A stretch of 64,000 nucleotides of DNA from Candidatus Bathyarchaeia archaeon (GCA_041447175.1 CP166960.1:1077507-1141506); one strand, 5' to 3'. Shown: positions 34,810 to 44,545, counted from the first letter of the stretch. Numbers and translations: made by a program. Notes: a model not told the origin generated them from the sequence alone.

Positions 34810-35819
34810 TGCAGTTGTTTTTGAAACGACTGGAAATCACTCCAACATCCGCTCTTTCGTTCAGGAAATTGCCCATGTCTCACAAGGCGATTTCTAGTTA
34901 CAGTTTTATACCGCCCACTGTCCTGTCGGGATTTCTCTACAGGTTGATTAGGCTGTCTCGAGGCGAGATGATACCGATTCCTAAAATGTTCAAAAATGAT
35001 AAACCAATTGCCGCTGAATATTTTATTATAGAAAACTACCTGACGAGTCCTGAGACAAAAGGGGTATTTTCTCTTGGCGCGTATCCTGATATCTATGCAA
35101 ACTTTACAAGTTTCAGAATGGGTTATCAGGATATCTCCTTAGGCATAACGTTTGCAAGCGATCTAATGCCCTTTAGAAAGAAAAGAGAAGATATTATATC
35201 ACTCTTAGAACAGAATTCCAGCAAATTTAAAGATTACAAGCAGGTTAAAGAGAAAATCGAAAGAGCTCATAATGACTATCGTTATTTCAAGACTGTAGAG
35301 AACATAATCTCATATTACGCGAGCGAATTAAACTTAAACGAACGGCTGATTCCTGACCATGCCCGAGTGAGTAAGAGTGGGAAAGTCAAATCAGGGACCA
35401 CTTATGATACGAAGATAAGGCGTGCTCCTCTTGACTGGGAATTTACAGTAACAGACAAATATTCGGCTTATTTGGTGTCTGAGAACAAAGAGCGTCTAGC
35501 CATCTTTGATTGCCTTCAAAACTACGGGTACAAAATTGGAAAAGAAGGATTTGCATTCGTTTCACAAGTTTTTGAGACACAAGACCTAACTGAGAAGAAT
35601 GGAAAAGTTAAGTCAAGCGTAATAGTACCATTGGATTCGGAAATGTATTATCCTAACAAAATTAAGTTTGACCTGCTTTATTTTTTTGATGGACAATCAT
35701 TTTCCAAAGGTATGTTTGCCCGCGAAGGTTGCGAAGTAGAGGGAGATTTTTTTGCAACTACGGATAATCGAGTAATTCTTCCAAGGGGAACTCTGACAAA
35801 GCTAAGGTGTATATCTTGA
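34809..35819 (+). CDS. Cas5-like protein
   Basis: About 336 residues; the ATG overlaps the stop of the Cas7 gene. The N-terminal segment SSYSFIPPTVLSGFLYRLIR matches the Cas5 first-strand and loop pattern (S-x-PP-x-x-x-G). The middle is long and charged, and the tail has TTDNRVILPRGTLTKLRC. Cas5 caps the 5' handle of the crRNA. It is longer than most Cas5 proteins, which fits an unusual subtype. The GTG one codon earlier is an alternative start. Confidence 0.65.
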   Translation: MQLFLKRLEITPTSALSFRKLPMSHKAISSYSFIPPTVLSGFLYRLIRLSRGEMIPIPKMFKNDKPIAAEYFIIENYLTSPETKGVFSLGAYPDIYANFTSFRMGYQDISLGITFASDLMPFRKKREDIISLLEQNSSKFKDYKQVKEKIERAHNDYRYFKTVENIISYYASELNLNERLIPDHARVSKSGKVKSGTTYDTKIRRAPLDWEFTVTDKYSAYLVSENKERLAIFDCLQNYGYKIGKEGFAFVSQVFETQDLTEKNGKVKSSVIVPLDSEMYYPNKIKFDLLYFFDGQSFSKGMFAREGCEVEGDFFATTDNRVILPRGTLTKLRCIS

Positions 35820-36583
35820 GCACGATGAACGGCATTGCAAAGGTCTTTAAAGAAAAAAGCGTAATGAAGTTTGTTGATATTGTAAGCCATAATGAAAATC
35901 TCAGAAAAATCTCCGAGTCCATATGTGAAGAGTTTGTAGGTAATAGGCAGCTATTGATTAAGGCTGCTGCAATTCATGATTTGTGGAAAAGTGCGACGAT
36001 TAACCCGGATGCCTTGTTTGTGAAGAGACCGTTATTCAAAGGGCATAGTTCCAAGTTTCCAGCAAGTTTGGTCAGTAAAGAATTTGACGATATTGAGTTC
36101 AATAAATCTGTTAGAGAAAAACACTTCGACGACTATTATATTCTAAATCTTGTGCGTCTTCATCATTCTGGTTTCAACACATACTCACTTTATAGAAATG
36201 TCGATTTTATTTTTGAAAACTTTGAAAAAGACCATTGGAAAATAATTGAGTCAATAAATGCCTTTATCAAAGATTGGTATGCACTAATGACTGCTGATTG
36301 GATAGACAGCGCAATTGTAGGTGCAGTCCTTAATGCAGAGGACTTAGAGTTTTATGTGCCCTCGGAAATTTCTTTGGGGCGAAAAGATGTGACCGAATTC
36401 AATGTCCTCCCAGAAAATTTCCTCAAAACAGATGTAACTCTTTCTTATACATATGTGGAGATACCGACCACTGAAGTAACAGAAATTATTAAAAATTCAA
36501 GAAAACGTAACGGTCTGAACAAGGAATTTCTTTCAAGATTAGAAAATGGTTCAAGGGAAAAGGTGCGTTTACATGCAACTTGA
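35816..36583 (+). CDS. cas3'': Cas3'' HD nuclease
   Basis: About 255 residues. HD-domain ligands are visible: AAAIHDLW (H57, D58 counted from the earliest start), FKGH (H80), VRLHHSG (H119, H120) and MTADWIDS (D164, D167). It would cut the displaced DNA strand with metal ions. AAGGTG lies about six bases before a TTG at 35816 that overlaps the Cas5 stop; the ATG at 35825 is an alternative. A stand-alone HD protein next to a separate helicase is the type I-A arrangement. Confidence 0.85.
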   Translation: MSTMNGIAKVFKEKSVMKFVDIVSHNENLRKISESICEEFVGNRQLLIKAAAIHDLWKSATINPDALFVKRPLFKGHSSKFPASLVSKEFDDIEFNKSVREKHFDDYYILNLVRLHHSGFNTYSLYRNVDFIFENFEKDHWKIIESINAFIKDWYALMTADWIDSAIVGAVLNAEDLEFYVPSEISLGRKDVTEFNVLPENFLKTDVTLSYTYVEIPTTEVTEIIKNSRKRNGLNKEFLSRLENGSREKVRLHAT

Positions 36584-38693
36584 TTGCGATTCTGTATATA
36601 AAGAAATATGTGGACAGGAATTCATTCCATATAAGCATCAACGAGAAGTTTGGACACAGATATCAGAAAATAGACCTGGCTTTTGTTTGCAATCTGGAAC
36701 TGGGTCTGGAAAAACCGAAGCAGTTATGCTTCCGGCGTTAGCTTTTGATAAACGACTTATCATGGTATACCCTACCAGAAGTCTCGTTGACGACCAAATT
36801 GAAAGAGCAAAAAGATATATTAGAAAAATGCTAACAGCAAAGATGGCTATTAGAAGAACGCTAATTGTAGATGTTGGCGGGGTTCAAGATGCTTACAAAT
36901 ATAGCGTTTTTGACGAAAAATCTGTGAGGATTATCCTCGATCAGATTAGGTTTTGGGTGTCAACCAAAAACTTTAAGGAAATTCTTGTTAGTGAAAATAA
37001 CACTGGAGAAAGCAGCGAACATTTTGGTAAGAATGCAGATATGCAAACAGTAGAGAGAAGACTTAAAGAATTAACATCCAATCGAAAAGGCTTTGAACTG
37101 GTTTTTTCCGTAGGCCCAAAAACAACGATAGATATAACAGATATTGAAGATGGACAATTCTTAGTCCTAAAAACGCGCAAACATTACTACGGTGGGGATG
37201 TAATTCTGACAACTCTAGATAAATTTATTTATAGATTTTTTGGATACGGAGAAAGAAAATGGAACCTTCTATATCCGTATAGGTTCTTGCTAAACCCTAA
37301 GAAGTCAATTATAGCCTTCGATGAGGCTCATGTTTACGATGAAGTTGCGTATACAAACTTTGTTCGCCTTATATCTTCACTGATAGCAAATCCAAAAATA
37401 ACTGTTGCCTTAATGTCTGCTACTTTACCGAATGAGTTTACTGACTTTTTTAAATCAAAATTCGGATTTGAGTTAGTTAAAGGAGAGGACTACAAGGGTG
37501 AAAAGACCTATGAAATACACAATATTGAGCCTACCGTTAGAAACGAGAAGATTCTGGAAATAATCACTCAAAATTTTAATAAAAAAACGATAGTTGTCCG
37601 AAACACAGTTGCGAATGCATTCAGAATCTATTCCTCACTCGCACAACCTTCGGATGACAAAGAAGAATACCATAATTTTAAGGGTGTTCCTGTTTTCTTT
37701 TATCATGGCAGGTTATTTGATTTTGTGAAGTCAAGTCGGTACAAGAAACTGAAGAAAATTGATAGCGCAGGCGAACCGTACATTCTGATCACAACACACG
37801 CTATAGAGGTTGGTTGCGACTTGAGTTCCGACATCATGGTGACAGATTTCTGCAATCCGCAACAGTTAATTCAAAGATCAGGTAGATGTGCTAGAAAAAA
37901 AGGCACCTGTGGAGTTTTACACGTAATAGGGAGTGAGTTGTTAAAGGAAGAGGCATATCTGAAAGAGGATCTTATAGATTATCAACATTTCATTGAAATA
38001 TTAAATGACAATAACGGCAAGTCTTTGCCAGAAGAGAAGATAAGAAATGAAATTATAAAACATCGACTTGCTAAGGATGAAATTACGGACGCCCTTTTTA
38101 GCTTGATGTATTCCTATGTATACAATTTTGATAGAACCAAAAAAACTTTACATGAAAGTGGAATTTTAGTGACTCGTTCATGGGAACCTTCTGTTAGTAT
38201 GGTCTTACTGAAAAAGGATGCTGATTTGAAAAGAATCCACGAGATTGTAAGCGAAAGAAGAAAGAATGTCGAGGAATTACTCGATTTCTTGTTAGAACAA
38301 AATTGGAGTTATTCTGTAAATCCAATAAAAATTTCGTTGGAATCATTATGCAAGAATGAAGGAGGCGGTGAAGCATATGACTTAAAGAATTTACAACAAG
38401 ACACCATAGTAATAGGAGTGGATGATTCCAGAACAATTAACGAGGAAAAGGGTTATGTTAAAGGCAACCTGAATCCATATTTGAACGAAATTTACGTCTT
38501 TTACAAACCACATGAACCGCTAAACAGAAACCCATATGGATTTGGATTAGTAACTTTACCCAAAATTTTTAATCTGAAAATTGCAGGTGTCAAAAAACGT
38601 GTTCTAATAAAGAAGCAACTTATGCCCGATGATTACAAAAATTGGACAGGAGACGTAAAAGTGGATTATATTGATATATCTGCCGTCCCTTAG
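36573..38693 (+). CDS. cas3': Cas3' DEAD/DEAH helicase
   Basis: About 706 residues. Walker A QSGTGSGKTEA near residue 42, YPTRSLVDDQ (Ia), IIAFDEAHVYDE (DEAH), ALMSATLP (III) and TTHAIEVGCDLSSD, then QLIQRSGRCARKKG (V-VI). It unwinds target DNA for the HD nuclease encoded just upstream, with which it overlaps by 11 bases. The ATG at 36573 has AGGTG seven bases upstream, so the nine codons before it are excluded. It is the last gene of the AT-rich effector operon. Confidence 0.92.
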   Translation: MQLDCDSVYKEICGQEFIPYKHQREVWTQISENRPGFCLQSGTGSGKTEAVMLPALAFDKRLIMVYPTRSLVDDQIERAKRYIRKMLTAKMAIRRTLIVDVGGVQDAYKYSVFDEKSVRIILDQIRFWVSTKNFKEILVSENNTGESSEHFGKNADMQTVERRLKELTSNRKGFELVFSVGPKTTIDITDIEDGQFLVLKTRKHYYGGDVILTTLDKFIYRFFGYGERKWNLLYPYRFLLNPKKSIIAFDEAHVYDEVAYTNFVRLISSLIANPKITVALMSATLPNEFTDFFKSKFGFELVKGEDYKGEKTYEIHNIEPTVRNEKILEIITQNFNKKTIVVRNTVANAFRIYSSLAQPSDDKEEYHNFKGVPVFFYHGRLFDFVKSSRYKKLKKIDSAGEPYILITTHAIEVGCDLSSDIMVTDFCNPQQLIQRSGRCARKKGTCGVLHVIGSELLKEEAYLKEDLIDYQHFIEILNDNNGKSLPEEKIRNEIIKHRLAKDEITDALFSLMYSYVYNFDRTKKTLHESGILVTRSWEPSVSMVLLKKDADLKRIHEIVSERRKNVEELLDFLLEQNWSYSVNPIKISLESLCKNEGGGEAYDLKNLQQDTIVIGVDDSRTINEEKGYVKGNLNPYLNEIYVFYKPHEPLNRNPYGFGLVTLPKIFNLKIAGVKKRVLIKKQLMPDDYKNWTGDVKVDYIDISAVP

Positions 38694-38762
38694 AGAGATG
38701 TTTTTGCAAATTCTCACCTTTCTGATGTTATTGAGTGCAATTGATTAAAGAATTCAAAGGCT

Positions 38763-38880
38763 TCAGGGTTTTAACATAAGTTTTGTTTGTCCGTATGGTG
38801 CTGTTTTGTTTCCGCCTATGTTGGCGTATTGTGCATAGTGTGTGTATATGCGTTGTTTTGTTTGGGTTGTTTAGTTGTTT
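38763..38880 (-). pseudogene. cas6 3'-end remnant A
   Basis: Minus-strand frame reading YAQYANIGGNKTAPYGQTKL and then a stop at 38763. This matches the C-terminal glycine-rich loop of the intact Cas6 at 43421-44275 (YAEYANVGGNKTAAYGQTKL). Upstream homology fades after about 30-40 codons. It lies directly after the Cas3' gene, where a cas6 would be expected. Confidence 0.82.
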
Positions 38881-38974
38881 GGTCTTGTATGCTCTGTTAG
38901 TTAAAGGTTGAAGGTAAGCAGAGTAGTGAGCATCAAATCACAAACTTTTTTAAAATCTGGGTGAATTCATTTTT

Positions 38975-40270
38975 ATGGAAGTTGAGGAATTAAAGGCCAT
39001 AGTTACCTCACAGCGTCAGGCTTTGGAGGAACTGTTCAAAAAAGAACAAATCGTAAACAGAGGCATAGACAGTTCCCATGTTAAATCTTTCCTAGCAACA
39101 CCCAACGTGTTAGCCATACTTGGGATAAGACGATGCGGCAAATCCATATTCTCATGGCTGCTGCTTGAGGGAGAAAAATTTGGCTACGTAAACTTCTTCG
39201 ACGAAAGACTAGTAGGACTAAAAGCTGAAGAACTTAACAAGGTTCTGCAGGCATTCTATGAGCTCTATAGCAGCCAAGTTGAATATTTGGTCTTTGACGA
39301 AATACAAAAAGTCCAAGGATGGGAAAGATTCGTCAGCAGACTTCGGACATCCAACAAAATCATAATAACAGGTAGCAACTCTGATCTGCTACGCGGTGAC
39401 CTTGCCACCTATCTAACAGGAAGACACATAGACATCGAACTTTTACCGTTCAGCTTCAAAGAATACCTGCGGGCAAAAGGCACAACATTAGATGAAAACT
39501 GGGAATACTCAACAACCAGCATCGCCACCGTAAAAAGAAACCTCACAGAATACATGGAGAAAGGCGGCTTCCCAGAAGTCAACAAATTCGGCAGCGCAAT
39601 TTTAAGCAGTATCTACAGGGACATCATAGAAAACGACATAATTGGGCACCACAAAATAAGAAAACCTCAAAACCTAAGAGAGCTCGCAAAATTCCTAATT
39701 TCAAACACTGCAAAAGAAGTAACTTTCAACAGGCTAAAGTCAATAGGGATAAAAGATGCCCACACGATATCAAAATACGGCGCCTACATCTCGGACTCAT
39801 ACCTCATATGTTTTCTTGAAAGGTTTTCGTACAAATTAAAAGAACAATTCAAAGCCCCCAAAAAAGTCTATTGCATCGACAATGGCCTAGCAGGTAACAT
39901 CGCCTTTAAACTAAGCAAAGACCAAGGCAGACTAATAGAAAACATAGTGTTCATAGAGTTACTGAGAAGAAAACTCTATCATAACGTAAACTGGGAACTC
40001 TACTACTGGAAAAATCACCAAGGTAAAGAAGTAGATTTTGTTGTAAAAACCGATGCATTCGTAGAGCAACTCATTCAAGTAACATACGCCTCAGCCAAAA
40101 ACGAGATAGAAGAGCGAGAACTTGAGGCTTTAGAAATCGCCGCATCTGAATTAAAATGCGAAAAGCTGCTGGTCATCACATGGGACTATGAAGGAACAAC
40201 ATCAATTGGCAACAAAACGGCCAAGTTAGTTCCCTTGTGGAAGTGGCTAATCAAAACGCAGGTGACATAA
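38975..40270 (+). CDS. AAA ATPase with DUF4143 domain
   Basis: 431 residues. Walker A is LGIRRCGKSIF near residue 49, Walker B is YLVFDEIQKV near 108, and the sensor-like KIIITGSNS lies near 130, all AAA_14. The C-terminal half is DUF4143, with VEQLIQVTYA and YYWKNHQGKEVDFVV, whose E-x-D form resembles a nuclease-like fold. Such ATPases are common, often mobile, archaeal and bacterial genes of unknown role. A CTTTTTTAAAA element about 30 bases before the ATG suggests a nearly leaderless transcript. It is flanked by two cas6 fragments. Confidence 0.82.
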   Translation: MEVEELKAIVTSQRQALEELFKKEQIVNRGIDSSHVKSFLATPNVLAILGIRRCGKSIFSWLLLEGEKFGYVNFFDERLVGLKAEELNKVLQAFYELYSSQVEYLVFDEIQKVQGWERFVSRLRTSNKIIITGSNSDLLRGDLATYLTGRHIDIELLPFSFKEYLRAKGTTLDENWEYSTTSIATVKRNLTEYMEKGGFPEVNKFGSAILSSIYRDIIENDIIGHHKIRKPQNLRELAKFLISNTAKEVTFNRLKSIGIKDAHTISKYGAYISDSYLICFLERFSYKLKEQFKAPKKVYCIDNGLAGNIAFKLSKDQGRLIENIVFIELLRRKLYHNVNWELYYWKNHQGKEVDFVVKTDAFVEQLIQVTYASAKNEIEERELEALEIAASELKCEKLLVITWDYEGTTSIGNKTAKLVPLWKWLIKTQVT

Positions 40271-40308
40271 CCAGCGATTAGACTCTGAAAGGGTTCGCCT
40301 CAGAGACA

Positions 40309-40440
40309 GACTCTTGTTTGTCTGTATGCTGCTGTTTTGTTTCCGCCTATGTTGGCGTGTTGGGCAGAGTGTGGGATCAGGTGGGTGGTTTTGTTGCAGG
40401 GTTTTCTTTGTCTTTTTTGGCTGGGAGTTATGGCGGAGGC
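40309..40440 (-). pseudogene. cas6 3'-end remnant B
   Basis: Minus-strand sequence reading HANIGGNKTAAYRQT and, in a neighbouring frame, KDKEN, both matching parts of the intact Cas6 tail (DKENAWNKITN, then YANVGGNKTAAYGQT). Frames are broken. About 55 of 60 bases match remnant A over its best stretch, so A and B are closer to each other than either is to the intact gene. Confidence 0.78.
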
Positions 40441-40497
40441 ATACTTTCAGGGTTTTGCGTGAAGTTTAATTGATTGCTTAGGAATTTATTGGTTGTT

Positions 40498-41850
40498 ATG
40501 TTTCGTTTGTGGTTTGATAAGGGTACGCTTCTGTTGAAGGGGGAGGTTGGAACTCCGTATGGTAAATGGGATCAGAGGAGTGGCTGTTACCGGATTAAAG
40601 CATGCCATTACAAGGATGTTTTGGATTATTTTAGGGAAAGTAACATTCACGTTGAAGATGCCGTATCTAATCTGCCGCCTCTTGAACAAATTAAGGGGAA
40701 CGTGGAACTGCGGGCATACCAGAATGAGGCGTTAGATAAATGGCAGACGGCAGGCAAGAGGGGAGTGCTAGTTTTGCCTACAGCCGCGGGGAAAACCTTT
40801 ATTGCCCTAAAGGCGGTGGACCTTCTTAAGGTGCAGACGTTAATTGTTGTTCCCACCTTAGACCTTCTTGATCAGTGGAAAAAGCGGGTTAGAGACTGTC
40901 TTGGTGTTGAGGTGGGGGTGGTGGGAGGCGGCGAAAATGTGGTGCGGATGGTTACGGTTGCCACTTATGATTCAGCTTATGCGCAGGCGGCGCAGTTGGG
41001 TAACAATTTTTTGTTTTTAATTTTTGATGAAGTGCATCATTTGGCTTCGCCGGGTTACATGCAGATTGCTGAAATGTACATTGCGCCTTACCGTATGGGG
41101 TTAACGGCTACCTACGATAGAAGCGACCAAAGACATACGCTTCTGCCCCTGTTGGTAGGCGACCCTGTTTACTCTGTTTCTGTTGAAGAGCTTACCGCAG
41201 GAAAACATCTGTCAAACTACACGTATGAAAAAGTCGCTGTAGAGTTGACTGCGGAGGAACAGCAGACCTACGATGCACAGATGGCGATTTTTAAGAAGTA
41301 TCTTGCGGAGCGGCATATTGTTCTGAAAACTGCGTTTGATTTTCAACGCTTCATAATGACAACTGGTCGAGACCCTCATGCGCGGGAGGCGCTTCTGGCA
41401 AGAAACAAGGCGTTAAAGATTGCCGTTAATTCCGAAGCAAAACTTGACTTATTATCAGAGAAGCTTGAAGCATACAAGAATGAGAAAACGTTAATTTTCA
41501 CGCTCTATAATGACTTGGTCTACACGGTTAGTAGGCGTTTTCTCATACCAGCCGTTACGCATCAGACACCCCGTGAGGAGCGGCGGGAAATATTGGCGAA
41601 TTTTGAAAGCGGCAAATACAAGGTTATTGTTACGTCGCAGGTTCTAGATGAGGGGGTGGATGTTCCAGATGCAGCAGTCGGTATAGTGCTTGGTGGAACA
41701 GGAAGCAGACGAGAGTATGTGCAACGGTTGGGACGGCTTCTGAGAAAAAAGGAGGGCAAAACCGCCAAGCTATTGGAGATAATTTCTAAGGAGACCGTAG
41801 AAGTTGGCATCAGCCGCAGGCGGCACTTAAAAACAGGAGAGACCCGATAG
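40498..41850 (+). CDS. xpb: Archaeal XPB DNA helicase
   Basis: About 450 residues from an internal ATG at 40498; the eight codons before it are excluded because the conserved N-terminal strand begins MFRLWFDKG. Motifs: LPTAAGKTFIAL (Walker A), IFDEVHHLAS (DEVH), MGLTATYDR, VTSQVLDEGVDVPDA and QRLGRLLRKK (VI). Archaeal XPB opens damaged DNA in nucleotide excision repair together with the nuclease Bax1, encoded immediately downstream. It has the length of the archaeal two-domain XPB. Confidence 0.9.
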   Translation: MFRLWFDKGTLLLKGEVGTPYGKWDQRSGCYRIKACHYKDVLDYFRESNIHVEDAVSNLPPLEQIKGNVELRAYQNEALDKWQTAGKRGVLVLPTAAGKTFIALKAVDLLKVQTLIVVPTLDLLDQWKKRVRDCLGVEVGVVGGGENVVRMVTVATYDSAYAQAAQLGNNFLFLIFDEVHHLASPGYMQIAEMYIAPYRMGLTATYDRSDQRHTLLPLLVGDPVYSVSVEELTAGKHLSNYTYEKVAVELTAEEQQTYDAQMAIFKKYLAERHIVLKTAFDFQRFIMTTGRDPHAREALLARNKALKIAVNSEAKLDLLSEKLEAYKNEKTLIFTLYNDLVYTVSRRFLIPAVTHQTPREERREILANFESGKYKVIVTSQVLDEGVDVPDAAVGIVLGGTGSRREYVQRLGRLLRKKEGKTAKLLEIISKETVEVGISRRRHLKTGETR

Positions 41851-43416
41851 TTGCTTCCCAGCGGCTTACTTGTGGTGTATAAGCGGAAAGGAGAAATTCA
41901 GCCCCGTTACGCAAAACTGTCTTCAGAAAACCTCGACATTGCAAACCGACTCATAGAAGCCTACGGGGATCATATTGGAGAAAAGAAAAAGGTTCTCGCA
42001 TCCTTTGTTGCGGACTTAGAAAATGAAGGGTACGAGTACCGTTTCGTGAGGGCATTAGCTTTGCTGCTTGACCGAAGAGGCACCTTCATCTGTAGCAGCA
42101 AAATTAACCCTGCTGATTTGAGAAAGAAAATCTTTCAAGCAACAGAAAAATACGGTTTAGCGACAACTCTGGAAAAGAGGCAGAGGATTCTTGAGGTCGT
42201 TGCTTCCGAAACCGCTTTATCAACCGAAATCATTGAGGAGCAGCTATACGCTGATTTAGACTCTGAGTTAATTCTTGAAAAATTTGAGAAACCGTCAGCG
42301 TTGGAACTGCTTCAGCAGTACAATCTTAGCTTAGCGCAGACACTTCTGTTTGACTGCACAGAATTGAGTTTTAAAGCGTCAGGCAATTGGCAGAGGTTGT
42401 TTTATTTTGTTAAGAAGCTGGGTCTTATCTATGAGGTCTCGCGTGATGGCGATTTTTGGGTAAAGATAGATGGACCTGCCAGTCTCTTTAAACTTACAAA
42501 ACGGTATGGCAGTAACATAGCCAAGCTTCTTCCCGTAGTTATCGCAAATCAGGAATGGGCTATAAGCGCTAAGATATTGTGGGAGTACACAAATGAGATA
42601 TGCAGCTTCAAAATGGAAAGCACAAAGCATAGTTCACTGTTACGCAAACCCAATTTGCAGCAGGTAACTTATGATAGCACTGGTGAAGAGAGTTTTGCTA
42701 ATCAGTTCGAAGCCGTTAAAACTGGCTGGACACTGAAAAGAGAGCCTGAACCTGTTTTGGCGGGCAACCAAGTTATTGTGCCAGATTTCTCGCTTGAGAA
42801 AGCGGGGCTTAAGGTTTACTTGGAGATTGTTGGGTTCTGGACCGAGGAATATCTACGCCGTAAAGCGGATAAACTCAAGCAAGTAGACGTTAAAATGATT
42901 CTGTTAGTCAATGAGGCGCTATCATGCGAGAAGCTCACTGCGTTGGAGAAGCGTCCACAACTGCACTTCATTTATTATCGAGGTAAAATCTCTTTGGCTC
43001 CGATTCTGCGTTATTTGCATGCTGCCTTTGAAGAGGTCAAAACAAAAGAAATCAAAATGTTAGAGAACCTGCCCGTGAAGTTCACAGAGCCAATTGTCGT
43101 ATATGCTGAATTTGCGGGTAGAGTGGGGGTTTCTGTTGAAGCAGTACAAGCAGTGCTCACCGCTAATCCGCCGTCAGGTTATCTGCCTACGACTAACAGT
43201 TTGGTGAGTGAAGAAAAGCTTCATCAAATACACTTGTCGCTGGATGAAGCATTGAGTCAGCCGGGAAAACTAACTCTTAACCAAGCAACACAACTAATTG
43301 AAGCCGCAGGAATAAATGATGCATCCTGCGTATTAACCCATCTTGGCTACAAAATAGCGTGGCATGGAATAAGCAGTGAACAAGCGGAAATCCTGCCTTC
43401 AAAAGTAAACAACTAA
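41851..43416 (+). CDS. bax1: Bax1 nuclease (DUF790), XPB partner
   Basis: 521 residues starting at a TTG directly after the XPB stop. The N-terminal region LPSGLLVVYKRKGEIQPRYA and the central nuclease-like part NQVIVPDFSLEKAGLKVYLE with FANQFEA match the DUF790/Bax1 family, whose members form a tight complex with archaeal XPB and cut DNA at damage bubbles. The PDF...E-x-x-GFW pattern is the PD-(D/E)XK-type catalytic core. Gene adjacency supports the assignment. Confidence 0.87.
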   Translation: MLPSGLLVVYKRKGEIQPRYAKLSSENLDIANRLIEAYGDHIGEKKKVLASFVADLENEGYEYRFVRALALLLDRRGTFICSSKINPADLRKKIFQATEKYGLATTLEKRQRILEVVASETALSTEIIEEQLYADLDSELILEKFEKPSALELLQQYNLSLAQTLLFDCTELSFKASGNWQRLFYFVKKLGLIYEVSRDGDFWVKIDGPASLFKLTKRYGSNIAKLLPVVIANQEWAISAKILWEYTNEICSFKMESTKHSSLLRKPNLQQVTYDSTGEESFANQFEAVKTGWTLKREPEPVLAGNQVIVPDFSLEKAGLKVYLEIVGFWTEEYLRRKADKLKQVDVKMILLVNEALSCEKLTALEKRPQLHFIYYRGKISLAPILRYLHAAFEEVKTKEIKMLENLPVKFTEPIVVYAEFAGRVGVSVEAVQAVLTANPPSGYLPTTNSLVSEEKLHQIHLSLDEALSQPGKLTLNQATQLIEAAGINDASCVLTHLGYKIAWHGISSEQAEILPSKVNN

Positions 43417-43420
43417 GCAG

Positions 43421-44275
43421 TTAGCAAAAACTGTTTTCGTTCATTGAATACAGTTTTGTTTGTCCGTATGCAGCGGTTTTGTTTCCACCAACGTTAGCGT
43501 ACTCTGCATATCGTGCAAGCATATTGGTGATTTTGTTCCAAGCGTTTTCTTTGTCTTCTAACTCGTAGCTAACGGTGCCAATGAAGCCTGTAGCTTTCTT
43601 GCTACGCATAACTGCCAGCCGCGTCCGCAATTCATAGCGACTCACACCTACGTTCTTGCCCAGCCAGTTCTTGTAGGCGATGTATTCGTCTTTGCTGAAG
43701 CGGCGTTGGTCGCTGAATTGGTTCCAGCATCGCATCAAACTGCAAAAGATTTTTGTGGAGTCGGGAAACATCCAGTGGTAATCGCTGTTAAGATTCGCCA
43801 GATACGTTGGCGTCCTAAAATTCAGCGTGAACCCGTCAACCGCTTGGGCTTCTTTCTCTAAAGCCGCGTAACTTTTGCAGTTTATGCTCATTGAAGCAAT
43901 TTGGAACGGGGTGTCAAAAATCAACGCGGTATTTTGTTTCTTGAAGAAATTAAGCAGATAAGTTGAGTACTCGTCTTTCAAAAATCTAAATCCAACCTTG
44001 CAGGGAAACAGCGGGTCCAAGATGTATCCGTCCGCGGTGCGGCTTTTGCTTTTAAACCGCAAAGGCGTCACACTGTAAGGTTTAGAAACGTTCAATTCAT
44101 GCAGTAGCCCTGAAGCGGCAGGGTCAACCAGCCGAATAAAATGCAACAACAAACCCCGTGATACGTGACCGGTAAAAAACGGCAGAGTTAGAGACTTCTC
44201 TGCGTACATTTCTAAAGTGATTTCAACAGGCAAACCCTTCAACTCCCCATAATGGGATTTAACCTCAAACTGCAA
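43421..44275 (-). CDS. cas6: Cas6 CRISPR RNA endoribonuclease
   Basis: 284 residues. The last third carries GFIGTVSYELEDKENAWNKI and the glycine-rich loop YANVGGNKTAAYG of the Cas6 family. HFIRLVD near residue 46 could supply a catalytic histidine, although this is uncertain. It cuts the repeat transcript to make crRNAs with the ATTGAAAG handle. It is the only intact cas6 in the window and lies apart from the other cas genes, tail to tail with bax1 (4-base gap). Confidence 0.85.
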   Translation of the reverse strand: MQFEVKSHYGELKGLPVEITLEMYAEKSLTLPFFTGHVSRGLLLHFIRLVDPAASGLLHELNVSKPYSVTPLRFKSKSRTADGYILDPLFPCKVGFRFLKDEYSTYLLNFFKKQNTALIFDTPFQIASMSINCKSYAALEKEAQAVDGFTLNFRTPTYLANLNSDYHWMFPDSTKIFCSLMRCWNQFSDQRRFSKDEYIAYKNWLGKNVGVSRYELRTRLAVMRSKKATGFIGTVSYELEDKENAWNKITNMLARYAEYANVGGNKTAAYGQTKLYSMNENSFC

Positions 44276-44545
44276 CGCCTATGCATATAGCTGAGAGGGA
44301 AGTTAAAACTTTCCAAATTTGCTCAGATGAACAGATAAACGACCTTTTGATAGACGGACTCAAGAAGTAGTAGTCACACCTTTGCTATCGCCGACTACTA
44401 CCAAAGCATTCTAAAGAAGCAAAAGAACAACAACAAACGCATTTTCTACGTACAACTGTTGTTCTTCTCAAAAGTAATGGCTTATTTTTCGAGTTTTAAC
44501 TTTGGGAAGAAGAAGAACTTGCTGGAAAAGCTTGTTCTACTTCTT
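44276..44545. other. Decayed region upstream of cas6
   Basis: A 29-codon plus-strand frame starts at an ATG at 44281 (MHIAEREVKTFQICSDEQ) and ends in two stops. Another frame then stays open (FAIADYYQSILKKQKNNN and on) without a start. It may be a broken small gene. No domain was recognised. Confidence 0.3.
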
